Of a DNA stretch of 64,000 nt, positions 25,646 to 35,152 are shown piece after piece. The notes below the pieces were generated by a model. The model ran no database searches. It was not told the DNA's origin and saw nothing but the letters and a program-made list of their open reading frames with translations. The position numbers and the translations under genes are program-made. How positions within the stretch are numbered: the first letter of the stretch is position 1; each line of letters starts with the position of its first letter. This DNA comes from Mucilaginibacter limnophilus (GTDB taxonomy: Bacteria; Bacteroidota; Bacteroidia; Sphingobacteriales; Sphingobacteriaceae), in NCBI RefSeq assembly GCF_004005815.1, contig NZ_SACK01000008.1:62001-126000 (forward strand), given 5' to 3'.

Positions 25646-26524
25646 TCACTCCTTTTCTAATATCGCCTTCGCTTCATCCAGCTTTTGCCGTTCTTCTTCA
25701 GGCAGCGTAGGGTAATCCAGTTTCATCTTTTTCATGGTCTCTAAAATTATTGTGGACACGGCTATGCGGGTAAACCATTTTTTATCTGCTGGGATAATAT
25801 ACCAGGGGCAATCTTCAGAAGCAGTTTCTTTAATGGCCTCTTTATAAGCCTGCATATAATCGTCCCAACGCTGCCGTTCCTCTATATCACCAAATGCAAA
25901 CTTCCAGTTTTTTTCAGGGGTATCTATCCTGGCTAAGAAACGCTTTTTTTGTTCTTCTTTAGAGAGGTGCAGGAAGAATTTAATAATCACCGTTCCGTTT
26001 GCGGTTAAATGCTCTTCAAAATTGCGAATGCTTTTATAACGATGCTCCCAAAACTTAGGCTTGATGTCATCTACCTTATCAATTCCCGGGATGTTCTCTT
26101 TTAATACCAGTTGTGGATGTACTTTAGTGATCAGCACATTCTCGTAGTGTGAGCGGTTATGTATGCCAATGCGGCCACGCTCAGGCAGAGCCCTGTAATG
26201 TCGCCACAAAAAATCATGATCAAGCTCTTCACTGCCGGGTTGTTTGAAGCTGTACACCTGGCAGCCCTGCGGGTTAAGTCCGGACATGGTATGTGCGATA
26301 GCGCTATCCTTTCCAGCACCATCCATTGCCTGAAAAATAATTAAGAGTGAATGCCTGTTAGAAGCGTAAAGCGCGGTTTGCAAATCAGCAATTTCTTCAA
26401 TAAGGTCTCTCAGTACTTCATCTGCATTTTCTTTTTTATAACCGGCGGTTTCGTCAGTAGCATAATCATCCAGCGAAAACTTATCTGTGTTGCTTACTTT
26501 AAACAGCTCATCAATATCTTTCAT
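25646..26524 (-). CDS. Polyphosphate kinase 2 family protein
   Basis: A 292-residue P-loop kinase. FQAMDGAGKDSAIAH carries the Walker A motif (DGAGKD), and the lid and Walker B region includes RIGIHNRSHYENVL. PPK2 enzymes use polyphosphate to phosphorylate nucleoside mono- or diphosphates. The sequence RSHYEN is a variant of the usual RSYYE motif. Class (I-III) cannot be fixed here. It follows GntP by 42 bp. Confidence 0.88.
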   Translation of the reverse strand: MKDIDELFKVSNTDKFSLDDYATDETAGYKKENADEVLRDLIEEIADLQTALYASNRHSLLIIFQAMDGAGKDSAIAHTMSGLNPQGCQVYSFKQPGSEELDHDFLWRHYRALPERGRIGIHNRSHYENVLITKVHPQLVLKENIPGIDKVDDIKPKFWEHRYKSIRNFEEHLTANGTVIIKFFLHLSKEEQKKRFLARIDTPEKNWKFAFGDIEERQRWDDYMQAYKEAIKETASEDCPWYIIPADKKWFTRIAVSTIILETMKKMKLDYPTLPEEERQKLDEAKAILEKE

Positions 26525-26566
26525 ACCTATACAAAGTATAAAAGCTGCTATAAAGTTTTGTTCATA

Positions 26567-27883
26567 TTACGGCAACACCGCATTAAGCAGCAACACCCCC
26601 GCCAGTCCCGCGGTTGATACTATTGCCTCCATAACCGACCACGACTTTAGCGTATCTTTAATATTGAGGTTAAAATATTCTTTATACAGCCAGAAACCGC
26701 TGTCGTTAACGTGCGAAAACATGAGGCTGCCGGCACCGATACTTAGTACCATCAGGTTAGGGTTAACATGCGTCTGAACAAGCAAGGGGGCAATAATACC
26801 GGCAGCAGTCAACCCGGCTACTGTGGCCGAACCTACGCAAGCGCGCAAAACAGCGGCTATCAGCCAACCCAATACCAGTGGCGGCAAGTCGACATTCTTG
26901 AGCATAGCAGCTATTTCAACGCTTGCGCCGCTATCGGTAAGTACCTGCTTAAGCGCCCCCGATCCGCCCATTATCAATACCACCATTACAATGTCTTTTA
27001 CGGCATCGGTATAAGTAGCCATAACTTGTCGCATGTTTCGTCCGCGGTTTATACCTAAAGTAAAAGTGGCAAACGCCAGTGCTATAAGCATAACCGCCGA
27101 GGGCTGGCCTATTAACGCCACTATTTTCCCAACCGATGAGGTGGTATCAAACAGATAAGGATACAAAGACGATGCAGCAAGCAGTAATACCGGCAGCAAA
27201 GCGGTGAAAAAACTTGTAGCAACACCGGGCGCATCAATTACATCCGCATCTTTTGACACGAACGTATCCAGCGGCTGCGATTTGATACCTTTTAAAGTTG
27301 AAGAAAAGACCGGCCCTGCAAGTATTATAGCTGGAATGGCTACGATGATGCCATAAATAAGCGTAAGCCCCATGTCGGCATTAAACTGTAAAACCAAAGC
27401 CGAAGGTGAAGGATGTGGTGGCAGGTAGCCATGTGTAACTGACAATGCAGCAAGCAAAGGTATTCCAATGGCAACTGTCGGCAACTTATAACGATAGGCT
27501 ATTGACAATACCAGCGGCACCATCAACACAAAGCCAACACCATAATAAAGCGGTATACCGATAACAAAACCGGTAAGTACCATGGCCCATTTAATGTATT
27601 TTATGCCAAAGATACGCATCATCGTTCCGGCTATTTGTGATGCGGCGCCGCTTTCGGCAATGAGCTTACCCAGCATAGCACCGGCAAAAACGATAATTAC
27701 AAGCGAGCCAAGCGTATCACCCAATCCCTTCTCAACAGATTGCACTACCTTTTCAGCCGGGATGCCTAACATCAATCCTGCTGCAATGGAGATAACCAGA
27801 AAGCATAAAAAAGCATTTACCCTTGCTGCCGAAATAAGCAGGATAAGCGCCGCAATAGATAAGGTAACAATAAGTAATGTCAT
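26567..27883 (-). CDS. GntP-family gluconate:H+ symporter
   Basis: A 438-residue membrane protein with about 12-13 helices. VFAGAMLGKLIAESGAA, VTHGYLPPHPSPSA and MFSHVNDSGFWL are GntP hallmarks. The family imports gluconate or related sugar acids. No gluconate kinase is adjacent, and the next gene on the strand is PPK2, so regulation and exact substrate are unknown. It is divergent from the mutase gene. Confidence 0.9.
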   Translation of the reverse strand: MTLLIVTLSIAALILLISAARVNAFLCFLVISIAAGLMLGIPAEKVVQSVEKGLGDTLGSLVIIVFAGAMLGKLIAESGAASQIAGTMMRIFGIKYIKWAMVLTGFVIGIPLYYGVGFVLMVPLVLSIAYRYKLPTVAIGIPLLAALSVTHGYLPPHPSPSALVLQFNADMGLTLIYGIIVAIPAIILAGPVFSSTLKGIKSQPLDTFVSKDADVIDAPGVATSFFTALLPVLLLAASSLYPYLFDTTSSVGKIVALIGQPSAVMLIALAFATFTLGINRGRNMRQVMATYTDAVKDIVMVVLIMGGSGALKQVLTDSGASVEIAAMLKNVDLPPLVLGWLIAAVLRACVGSATVAGLTAAGIIAPLLVQTHVNPNLMVLSIGAGSLMFSHVNDSGFWLYKEYFNLNIKDTLKSWSVMEAIVSTAGLAGVLLLNAVLP

Positions 27884-28068
27884 TCAGATTGGTTATAGAG
27901 CCGCAAGCAGCGCTTTTAAGTATCAGGCTTATACCGGAGTTATCCGGATGGTTATGCTATTATAGAGATTAAAATCTTACCTGCAAAGTATTAATTGCCA
28001 CCTGCCTATCTGTCAATCAACTTTGTTACCTGTTTGAGTGTAAGAAATACTTTCGGCTTACATTTCTG

Positions 28069-28076
28069 TATATTTG
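28069..28076 (+). promoter_or_regulatory. -7 element before the fused mutase gene
   Basis: TATATTTG matches TAnnTTTG and lies 21 bp before the ATG at 28098. No convincing -33 box was seen at 19-20 bp. Confidence 0.35.
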
Positions 28077-28097
28077 AATAACCAATTCTACCTGTAG

Positions 28098-31000
28098 ATG
28101 CAAGTTGTTGCTCCATATACTTCAAAATATAAAATCCGTTTTGTTACCGCTGCTTCGTTGTTTGACGGGCACGACGCTACCATAAACATTATGCGCCGCA
28201 TACTACAAGCCAGCGGCGCCGAGGTGATACACCTGGGGCACAACCGCAGTGTAGAAGAAGTGGTGAATTGCGCCATACAGGAAGATGTACAGGGCATTGC
28301 CCTTACCAGCTACCAGGGCGGTCACCTTGAGTACTTTAAATACATGCACGACCTGCTGCACGAGTACGGCGCAGGACACATAAAAATTTTTGGCGGCGGT
28401 GGTGGCGTGATACTTCCGCACGAAATTGCCGAACTGCAAGCTTATGGCATTACCCGCATTTACTCGCCCGATGATGGTCGTGAAATGGGATTGCAGGGGA
28501 TGATAAATGATATGTTGCAGCGGTGTGATTTTGCTACGGTTACCCAACTTAACGGCAAAGTGGCACAACTGAAGGATAAGGATGCGAAAGCTATTGCGGG
28601 GTTGATTACGCTGGCGGAGAATAGCGAGCTTGGCAGCATTGATAGTCTCACCCTAACTCCTTTGGAGAAGACGGGGGATGAGGCAATCATTCTCGGCATT
28701 ACCGGCACCGGTGGGGCTGGCAAGTCGTCGCTGGTTGATGAACTGGTGCGGCGGTTTCTACTGAACACGGATAAATCGGTAGCTATAATTTCCGTCGATC
28801 CCAGTAAGCGCAAAACAGGCGGCGCCCTGCTTGGCGACCGTATCCGCATGAATGCCATTAACAGTCCGAGAGTATACATGCGGTCGCTGGCTACACGGCA
28901 GGCCAATCTGGCGCTGAGCAAGCACGTTCAGGAGGCGGTTGATATATGCAAGGCAGCAGGCTACAGTTTGATAATTGTAGAAACGTCGGGTATTGGGCAG
29001 AGTGATACTATGATTACCGACTATTGCGATGTTTCACTTTACGTAATGACACCCGAGTTTGGCGCGGCTACCCAACTGGAAAAGATTGACATGCTGGACT
29101 ATGCCGATGTGGTGGCTATAAACAAGTTCGACAAGCGTGGCGCACCAGATGCCCTGCGTGATGTGCGCAAACAGTACAAGCGCAACCACATGCTTTTCGA
29201 CGCTAAGGATGAAGATTTGCCGGTGTTCGGCACCATGGCTTCGCAGTTTAACGACCCGGGCATGAACGCGCTGTTTAGCGCACTAATGAAAACCATACGG
29301 GCTAAAACGGACGTTGAGTTAATTCAGGGGAATATTACCGGAATTATAGGTGAATCCGAAAAAACATATATTATACCGCCTGAACGTACACGCTACCTGG
29401 CTGAAATTGCTGAAAGCAGCGAGGCATATAACCGCTGGGTGGATAAGCAATGCGAAGTGGCGCAGGCGTTGTATGGGATTAGCTTGGTTAGTAGCCTCAC
29501 CCTAAATCCCTCTCCTTTTGAGGCCGGAAATGAGGCAATGAAGGAGCCAGATGATTTAGAGCGGGTTAAAGCATCCCTCGAAAATAAACTGCACCCAGAA
29601 TGCCGACGCTTAATAAACCAATGGCCTTTAGTAGTTGAAAAATACAAAGCCGAAAATTTTATTTACAAGGTTCGGGACAAAGAAATTAAACAGCCTCTGT
29701 ATTACCAAAGCTTGTCTCAATTGCAGGTGCCAAAAATTGCCTTGCCGCGTTATAAGGCTTGGGGCGATATTTTGCGTTGGCAGCTTACCGAAAATGTTCC
29801 GGGGGAATTTCCGTACACCTCTGGAGTGTTCCCGCTGAAACGCGAAGGAGAAGACCCAACCCGCATGTTTGCCGGTGAAGGCGGACCAGAACGTACCAAC
29901 AAGCGCTTCCATTACGTATCATTAGGGCAACCGGCGCACAGGCTGTCTACAGCGTTCGATTCGGTAACTCTGTACGGCGAAGACCCGCATACCCGTCCCG
30001 ACATTTACGGTAAGATAGGCAACGCCGGAGTAAGCATTGCCACGCTCGATGATGCCAAAAAACTTTATTCAGGGTTTGATTTGTGTAACCCTTCAACCTC
30101 GGTGTCCATGACAATCAATGGCCCGGCGCCCATGCTGCTTGGTTTTTTCATGAATGCCGCTATCGACCAGCAATGCGAAAAATACATCACCGAAAACAAG
30201 CTTGAACATTTGGTGGAAGCTAAGTTTAAGGAGTTGTATGACGATAAGGGGTTGATGAGGCCGGGGTATGGGCACCCCTCCCAACCCTCCCCAAAGGAGA
30301 GGACTTTAAAAGTCTCCCCTGCCGGGGGAGATTTAGAGGGGGTACTCCCACCCGGCAACAACGGTCTCGGCCTTATGCTGCTTGGCCTAACCGGCAACCA
30401 GGTACTCCCTCCCGACATCTACGAAAAAATTAAAGCCTACACACTAAATACCGTACGTGGCACGGTACAGGCTGACATATTAAAGGAAGACCAGGCACAA
30501 AACACCTGCATATTTTCAACCGAATTTGCATTGCGGATGATGGGTGATATTCAGCAATACTTCATCAGCCAAAAGGTGCGTAATTTTTATTCAGTATCTA
30601 TATCGGGCTATCACATTGCCGAAGCGGGGGCTAACCCGGTTACGCAGTTGGCTTTCACCCTGTCGAACGGGTTTACTTATGTTGAGTATTATCTGAGCCG
30701 GGGTATGCATATCGATGATTTTGCGCCTAATCTGTCGTTCTTTTTTTCTAACGGTATCGACCCGGAATACTCGGTTATTGGCCGGGTAGCACGGCGCGTA
30801 TGGGCTAAGGCTATTAAGAATAAATATAATGGGAACGACAGATCTCAAAAGCTGAAATACCATATACAAACCAGCGGCCGCTCTCTGCACGCGCAGGAAA
30901 TTGATTTTAACGATATCCGTACCACCCTGCAGGCTCTGTATGCCATTTATGATAACTGTAATTCGCTGCATACTAATGCGTATGATGAAGCTATAACTAC

Positions 31001-31556
31001 GCCTACAGAAGAGTCGGTACGCAGGGCAATGGCCATCCAGCTGATAATAAACCGCGAGCTTGGTCTTGCTAAAAATGAAAACCCTTTACAGGGTAGCTTT
31101 ATCATTGAGGAATTGACCGACCTTGTTGAGGAAGCAGTAATGCTTGAATTTAAACGACTTAACGAACGTGGCGGCGTACTGGGCGCTATGGAAACCATGT
31201 ACCAGCGCAGCAAAATCCAGGAAGAGTCATTGTACTACGAAACGCTTAAGCACACCGGCGAATACCCTATTGTTGGCGTGAACACCTTCCTCAACAAAAA
31301 AGGCTCACCAACCATTACGCCGGGAGAGGTAATACGTGCTACTGAAGAGGAAAAACTAAGCCAGATACACAACTTAAAACACTTCCGACAGCGTAATAAA
31401 GACAAAGCAAACAATCTTTTAAAACAGCTTCAGCAGGCTGCCATTAATGGAGATAACATTTTTGAAAGACTGATGGCAGTGTGCAAGTATTGTTCGCTTG
31501 GACAAATAACCCATGCTTTGTATGAGGTTGGCGGGCAGTACCGCAGAAATATGTAG
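28098..31556 (+). CDS. icmF: Fused isobutyryl-CoA mutase (B12 domain, G-protein chaperone, mutase)
   Basis: A 1152-residue three-domain enzyme that interconverts isobutyryl-CoA and butyryl-CoA using adenosylcobalamin. The N-terminal B12 domain has FDGHDATI (lower-ligand His25). The MeaB-like GTPase follows with [13 protein letters not shown] near 200. The mutase barrel covers the C-terminal half, with [14 protein letters not shown] and [22 protein letters not shown] (split). The order is that of IcmF. Known IcmF proteins are near 1090 residues. Here the extra length, roughly 50 residues, matches three in-frame palindromic repeat insertions at about residues 184-196, 466-480 and 726-749 (separate entries). 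Active-site blocks are intact, so it should work. Confidence 0.9.
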   Translation: MQVVAPYTSKYKIRFVTAASLFDGHDATINIMRRILQASGAEVIHLGHNRSVEEVVNCAIQEDVQGIALTSYQGGHLEYFKYMHDLLHEYGAGHIKIFGGGGGVILPHEIAELQAYGITRIYSPDDGREMGLQGMINDMLQRCDFATVTQLNGKVAQLKDKDAKAIAGLITLAENSELGSIDSLTLTPLEKTGDEAIILGITGTGGAGKSSLVDELVRRFLLNTDKSVAIISVDPSKRKTGGALLGDRIRMNAINSPRVYMRSLATRQANLALSKHVQEAVDICKAAGYSLIIVETSGIGQSDTMITDYCDVSLYVMTPEFGAATQLEKIDMLDYADVVAINKFDKRGAPDALRDVRKQYKRNHMLFDAKDEDLPVFGTMASQFNDPGMNALFSALMKTIRAKTDVELIQGNITGIIGESEKTYIIPPERTRYLAEIAESSEAYNRWVDKQCEVAQALYGISLVSSLTLNPSPFEAGNEAMKEPDDLERVKASLENKLHPECRRLINQWPLVVEKYKAENFIYKVRDKEIKQPLYYQSLSQLQVPKIALPRYKAWGDILRWQLTENVPGEFPYTSGVFPLKREGEDPTRMFAGEGGPERTNKRFHYVSLGQPAHRLSTAFDSVTLYGEDPHTRPDIYGKIGNAGVSIATLDDAKKLYSGFDLCNPSTSVSMTINGPAPMLLGFFMNAAIDQQCEKYITENKLEHLVEAKFKELYDDKGLMRPGYGHPSQPSPKERTLKVSPAGGDLEGVLPPGNNGLGLMLLGLTGNQVLPPDIYEKIKAYTLNTVRGTVQADILKEDQAQNTCIFSTEFALRMMGDIQQYFISQKVRNFYSVSISGYHIAEAGANPVTQLAFTLSNGFTYVEYYLSRGMHIDDFAPNLSFFFSNGIDPEYSVIGRVARRVWAKAIKNKYNGNDRSQKLKYHIQTSGRSLHAQEIDFNDIRTTLQALYAIYDNCNSLHTNAYDEAITTPTEESVRRAMAIQLIINRELGLAKNENPLQGSFIIEELTDLVEEAVMLEFKRLNERGGVLGAMETMYQRSKIQEESLYYETLKHTGEYPIVGVNTFLNKKGSPTITPGEVIRATEEEKLSQIHNLKHFRQRNKDKANNLLKQLQQAAINGDNIFERLMAVCKYCSLGQITHALYEVGGQYRRNM
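28646..28684 (+). repeat. Palindromic repeat relic inside icmF, copy 1 (B12/GTPase linker)
   Basis: CTCACCCTAACTCC ... GATGAGGCAAT is a short form of the element in copy 2: both begin CTCACCCTAA and end ATGAGGCAAT. It encodes about 12 residues ([13 protein letters not shown]) between the B12 domain and the GTPase domain and leaves the frame open. Confidence 0.6.
29494..29536 (+). repeat. Palindromic repeat inside icmF, copy 2 (GTPase/mutase linker)
   Basis: GCCTCA at 29494-29499 and TGAGGC at 29531-29536 are inverted ends around CCCTAAATCCCTCTCC. It encodes about 15 residues ([15 protein letters not shown]) between the GTPase and mutase parts, in frame. Confidence 0.65.
30274..30343 (+). repeat. 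Palindromic repeat inside icmF, copy 3 (mutase domain loop)
   Basis: A 70-bp C/G-rich element: ACCCCTCCCAACC at the left and GGGGGT at the right, an inner hairpin CCTCCCC AAA GGAGAGG, a central ACTTTAAAAGT, and a second hairpin TCTCCCC TGCC GGGGAGA. It adds 24 in-frame codons (residues about 726-749) just before the conserved [14 protein letters not shown] block. Sequence of this kind is familiar as dispersed intergenic repeats of Sphingobacteriaceae. Confidence 0.7.
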
Positions 31557-31628
31557 TCAATAAATAATATAATACTTTCTACAAAAAGTTTACGTTTATA
31601 GCATATCCTTGTCATCAATGTAAACCTT

Positions 31629-32441
31629 ATGCGCAAAGTCCTTATTGTTATTGCCTGTCTGCTACTGACAGTTGTTGTTTTTGCAAAACTTTACCATATA
31701 ATTTTTTCACTGCAAAGGCAAATTATTAACCCAAAAGGCATAACGGTAATAACCCGCTTTAACGCGCCTGCAGGATACACTATTATTAAGCCTTTGCCCG
31801 GCTCATTTGGTGAATACCTGCAGCAGTTGCAACTTAAAAAAGCTGGTATGCCTGCACTCAACTATAAAGGCAACATTGCACGTACTGACGCTTACACTGC
31901 CGCCGTGGTTAACCTTAGTTTAGGCAATTCGGATTTACAACAGTGCGCCGATGCGGTGATGCGCCTGCGTGGCGAATACCTGTTTCATAAAAAGAAATAT
32001 AAGGATATCGCTTTCAATTTTACCAATGGCTTTAAGTGCGATTTTGTGCATTATGCTGATGGATACCGGTATCAAAACGATAAGTGGGTGTTAAAAGCAA
32101 AAAAGGATTACAGTTATAATAATTTTCTTAGATACATGGACCTCGTGTTTTCGTATGCCGGAACGCTGTCACTGCAAAAAGAATTGAATACGGTTACTGA
32201 TCCAAACAACTTACAAATAGGCGATGTGTTTATAAAAGGCGGTTCCCCAGGTCATTGCTTTATTATCATGAATATTGCTGTAAAAGACAACAAAAAGGTG
32301 TTTCTACTGGCGCAAAGCTATATGCCGGCACAGGATATCCAGATTTTGCAGGATGAAGAGGGCCCATGGTTCAGTTTAACAAAGCAGGCAAACATAATGT
32401 ATTCAGATTTGATTGACGGAAGTTACTTAAAGCGGTTTTAA
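31629..32441 (+). CDS. DUF4846 domain protein
   Basis: A 270-residue protein with an N-terminal membrane anchor or signal (residues 3-20). Family landmarks are RFNAPAGYTI, the central NADGYR-like HYADGYRY, and KGGSPGHCFIIMNIA, where Cys and His could form a catalytic pair as in cysteine-peptidase-like folds; that is inference. DUF4846 is common in Bacteroidota and has no established role. It lies 72 bp after icmF and 17 bp before a pentapeptide gene. Confidence 0.8.
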   Translation: MRKVLIVIACLLLTVVVFAKLYHIIFSLQRQIINPKGITVITRFNAPAGYTIIKPLPGSFGEYLQQLQLKKAGMPALNYKGNIARTDAYTAAVVNLSLGNSDLQQCADAVMRLRGEYLFHKKKYKDIAFNFTNGFKCDFVHYADGYRYQNDKWVLKAKKDYSYNNFLRYMDLVFSYAGTLSLQKELNTVTDPNNLQIGDVFIKGGSPGHCFIIMNIAVKDNKKVFLLAQSYMPAQDIQILQDEEGPWFSLTKQANIMYSDLIDGSYLKRF

Positions 32442-32458
32442 CTTCATTAATTTGCATC

Positions 32459-33031
32459 ATGGCTACTAATATTATTGAAGACGAAACTTTTAGTGAGATA
32501 ACCATTATACAACTCCCTTCAGGCGGTACATTTGAAAATTGCAAGTTTATCAATTGCAACTTTGCAGATGCCAATTTCTTTAAAATGTCTTTTATGGATT
32601 GCCGGTTTGAAAGCTGCAACTTGTCGCTTGTTCACCTAAGTGAAACCGGCTTACAGGATATTTTCTTTAAAGATTGTAAACTAAATGAGGTTGATTTCAG
32701 CCGCTGCCTTGATTTTTTATTTAGTGTTAGTTTTGAGGATTGTATTCTGGACAATGCCATTTTTCATAAAAAGAAAAACAAAGGGTCAAGGTTTGTTAAC
32801 TGCTCCATGATTGAAACAGACCTTACTGAAGCCGACCTAACCGACGCTCAGTTTATAAACTGCAACCTGCATCGCGCATCATTCAGCTATACGCAGCTTA
32901 AGAACGCAGACCTGCGCACCTCTTACAATTACACTATTAACCCTGACGAGAATAACATAAAAAAAGCCCGGTTCGGCATACATGGCCTGCCGGGACTGTT
33001 AACAAAATACGATATAAGGATAGAAGGCTGA
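32459..33031 (+). CDS. Pentapeptide repeat protein
   Basis: A 190-residue protein built from A(D/N)LXX-like pentapeptides: CKFINCNFADANFF, CRFESCNL, CKLNEVDFSRC, ETDLTEADLTDAQF, and so on. The repeats form a right-handed quadrilateral beta helix. No signal peptide. Some relatives mimic DNA and protect gyrase, but there is no evidence for that here. It converges on the lipoprotein array with a 1-bp gap. Confidence 0.85.
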   Translation: MATNIIEDETFSEITIIQLPSGGTFENCKFINCNFADANFFKMSFMDCRFESCNLSLVHLSETGLQDIFFKDCKLNEVDFSRCLDFLFSVSFEDCILDNAIFHKKKNKGSRFVNCSMIETDLTEADLTDAQFINCNLHRASFSYTQLKNADLRTSYNYTINPDENNIKKARFGIHGLPGLLTKYDIRIEG

Positions 33032-33032
33032 C

Positions 33033-33299
33033 TTATTGGGGCTTTTTGCCACTGTCAACAACCGTTTCATCTTCGTCGCCGTGACCCTGCGCATCGGTAC
33101 CATCAGGCTTAATGCTGTCCAGGTCAGTTTGCCCTGCCGGTGGATCAACACCCGGGCCACGCCCCTCAAGTGTATCTGTACTTTCCATACTGGCCGAATC
33201 AAGTACAGCGCTGTCGCCCGATGCCGATTTACCATTCCCGCCACAGGCAGACAACGCCATGACTGCCACAAGGCTCATTATTAAAAAATGCTTTTTCAC
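33033..33299 (-). CDS. Mini-lipoprotein, array member 4
   Basis: An 88-residue lipoprotein. The signal ends MALSACGGN with Cys at the lipobox. The mature part is unstructured and rich in Ser, Asp, Thr and Gly (SADS..TDTLEGRGPGVDPP). It begins MKKHFLI like the next gene and shares the CGGN start of the mature part, so the four genes are paralogues. Last in the operon. Function unknown. Confidence 0.8.
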   Translation of the reverse strand: MKKHFLIMSLVAVMALSACGGNGKSASGDSAVLDSASMESTDTLEGRGPGVDPPAGQTDLDSIKPDGTDAQGHGDEDETVVDSGKKPQ

Positions 33300-33303
33300 A
33301 ATG

Positions 33304-33588
33304 TTATTGTTTATCGCCGCTTTCTACACCGGTCTTCTCCCCGTCGCCCGTACCCGCCGGACTTCCGCCATCAGGTTTTCGGCCTTTCGGCCCGCTACGG
33401 CCAACATCCGGATCGGTACCTGCGCCACCATCAGTTAAAGTATCATCAGGCGCATTAGCGGTAGTATCTGCAGTAACCGTGGTATCAGCAGCGGCGGCTG
33501 TATCGTTTTCACCCGAATTGCTATTGCCGCCGCATGACGCAAAGGCTATACTAACACAAGCGGCTATTATTAAAAAATGCTTTTTCAT
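33304..33588 (-). CDS. Mini-lipoprotein, array member 3
   Basis: A 94-residue lipoprotein. The signal ends FASCGGNSN. The mature part has a Thr/Ala/Asp-rich stretch (AAADTTVTADTTAN) and a GTDPDVGRSG segment similar to GPGVDPPAG of its neighbour. The gap to the next member is 4 bp. No enzymatic motif. Confidence 0.8.
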   Translation of the reverse strand: MKKHFLIIAACVSIAFASCGGNSNSGENDTAAAADTTVTADTTANAPDDTLTDGGAGTDPDVGRSGPKGRKPDGGSPAGTGDGEKTGVESGDKQ

Positions 33589-33600
33589 AAGTAGATGTGT

Positions 33601-33813
33601 TTATTGATTTTCGCCGGGTACGTTTTTAGAGGTATCCGGCAGTGCTACAGAATCAGATGTAGCAGTGCTCATATCCTTGTCATCCCCGTGACCTGTACCG
33701 CTTGCTGTGGTATCGTCGGCTCCACTTTGGCTGGCGCGCGGATCACTGCTCCCACCACATGATGCAAGCGCCAAACCGGCGCAAAGGCATCCTATTAAAA
33801 ATATCTTTTTCAT
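33601..33813 (-). CDS. Mini-lipoprotein, array member 2
   Basis: A 70-residue lipoprotein. The signal ends ALASCGGSS. The mature part (about 52 residues) is rich in Asp, Ser and Thr and has no recognisable domain. The gap to member 3 is 12 bp. It shares the lipobox style of the other copies but has diverged in the tail. Confidence 0.78.
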   Translation of the reverse strand: MKKIFLIGCLCAGLALASCGGSSDPRASQSGADDTTASGTGHGDDKDMSTATSDSVALPDTSKNVPGENQ

Positions 33814-33818
33814 AAATG

Positions 33819-34061
33819 TTATTGTTGTTTTTTTGCAGCTGAATCAGCATTAGGACTTGTTAAAGCATCGGTGCCACCGGTGCTTGAATGATCAACACCA
33901 ATACTTGAGGTATCAGTTGAGCGGATAACGGTATCAGCCGTCATGGTATCGTTATTGGCGTTTGCCGAGCTATCGCCTGCTGCGCCTTGCTGGTTGCTTC
34001 CGCCACATGCCGAAAGTGCCAGCACACCGCCTAAACAAGATATTAAAAATGCTTTTTTCAT
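33819..34061 (-). CDS. Mini-lipoprotein, array member 1
   Basis: An 80-residue lipoprotein, first of the array. The signal ends ALSACGGSNQ. The mature part holds NNDTMTADTVIRSTDTSS and other T/D/S runs. The tight spacing (5 bp to member 2) places the four genes in one operon. An A/T-rich gap of 58 bp separates it from the ATL gene, which runs in the same direction. Confidence 0.78.
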   Translation of the reverse strand: MKKAFLISCLGGVLALSACGGSNQQGAAGDSSANANNDTMTADTVIRSTDTSSIGVDHSSTGGTDALTSPNADSAAKKQQ

Positions 34062-34119
34062 AGTAACAGATTTTAGTAAACAACAGCAAGTTGTGGCTAC
34101 TGTTTAAAAAATCTGTTAA

Positions 34120-34458
34120 TTAATCAACGGTGAGTTCAATTGAGGGGTCCCAAAATACTTTTTTAAAGTTTTGTACTTTACTGTCTTCAACCATAATGCC
34201 CTCGCTGGCCAGCATGTCTTCCATCTGGCTAAAGCTATCGAAATGAAACTTGCCGGTAAGCAAGCCCTGGCTGTTTACCACCCGATGTGCCGGTACCGGT
34301 GGGAAGGCCTTACCCGCGGCGCCCATTGCATATCCCACTATACGCGCTGAACCTTTTGAACCCAAGAACTGAGCAATGGCGCCGTAAGAGGTTACCCTGC
34401 CTGCAGGAATTAACCGCACCACCTCATACACCCTGTCGAAAAAGTTTTCTTCAGCCAT
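34120..34458 (-). CDS. Alkyltransferase-like (ATL) protein
   Basis: A 112-residue protein with the MGMT DNA-binding fold. The usual PCHRV active-site motif is PAHRV here (Ala57 for Cys), so it cannot transfer alkyl groups. Such ATL proteins bind O6-alkylguanine and hand it to nucleotide excision repair. VIPAGRVTSYGAIAQFLG-like helix (IPAGRVTSYGAIAQFLG) and the GY.MGAAGK region are intact. It begins 3 bp after trmB. Confidence 0.88.
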   Translation of the reverse strand: MAEENFFDRVYEVVRLIPAGRVTSYGAIAQFLGSKGSARIVGYAMGAAGKAFPPVPAHRVVNSQGLLTGKFHFDSFSQMEDMLASEGIMVEDSKVQNFKKVFWDPSIELTVD

Positions 34459-34461
34459 CGC

Positions 34462-35109
34462 TTAAAATGAAAATTTCAGGTAGTTGATGTTTTTATTGCT
34501 TTCGAGATATTTCTTTTCGTAGTAGGTTTTTATAGACAGCACCTCATCAGCAAATTCTGAATGATACAGGTCTTCAGTTTTGACATGCAGGTTTAAGTTC
34601 AGTTCCGCTATTTTTTCAGCAGTATAAGCATGCAGCCCGTCATTATCGGTTTTAAGGTTTACAAACCCACCGTGTTTTAGTATTTGCTTATACTTGTCAA
34701 GAAAGCGAGGTGATGTTAATCGTTTTTTTTCGCGGCTTAATTGTGGCTGCGGATCTGGAAAGGTAATCCAGATCTCGTCAACTTCTTCTTCTGCAAAGTA
34801 GTCAAGCAGAGTTTCAATTTGGATGCGCAAGAAGCCTACATTAGCAACGCCTTCTTCTAAAGCGGTTTTGGCGCCGCGCCAAATACGGTTCCCCTTGTAA
34901 TCAATACCGATAAAGTTTTTATCCGGGAACATCTTCGCCAGGTTAACCGAGTATTCGCCTTTACCGCATGCCAACTCAAGTACTACCGGTTTTTCGTTCT
35001 TAAAAAAGTTTGAAGCCCATTTTCCTTTGTACTCTTTACCGGCATCTAACTGTACTACATTACTAAAGGTTGCCACCTCGGCAAACCGTCTTAATTTATC
35101 TTTGCCCAC
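34462..35109 (-). CDS. trmB: tRNA (guanine-N7-)-methyltransferase
   Basis: A 215-residue SAM-dependent enzyme that makes m7G46 in tRNA. VLELACGKGEYSVNLA is the SAM-binding motif, NFIGIDYKGNRIW follows, and WITFPDPQPQLSREKKRL is the TrmB signature. Its length suits the family. It heads a unit with the ATL gene and perhaps the lipoprotein array. Confidence 0.93.
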   Translation of the reverse strand: MGKDKLRRFAEVATFSNVVQLDAGKEYKGKWASNFFKNEKPVVLELACGKGEYSVNLAKMFPDKNFIGIDYKGNRIWRGAKTALEEGVANVGFLRIQIETLLDYFAEEEVDEIWITFPDPQPQLSREKKRLTSPRFLDKYKQILKHGGFVNLKTDNDGLHAYTAEKIAELNLNLHVKTEDLYHSEFADEVLSIKTYYEKKYLESNKNINYLKFSF

Positions 35110-35152
35110 TTAAAAAATTTAAAGCGCAAAAATAATATTTTCCAATAAAGCG

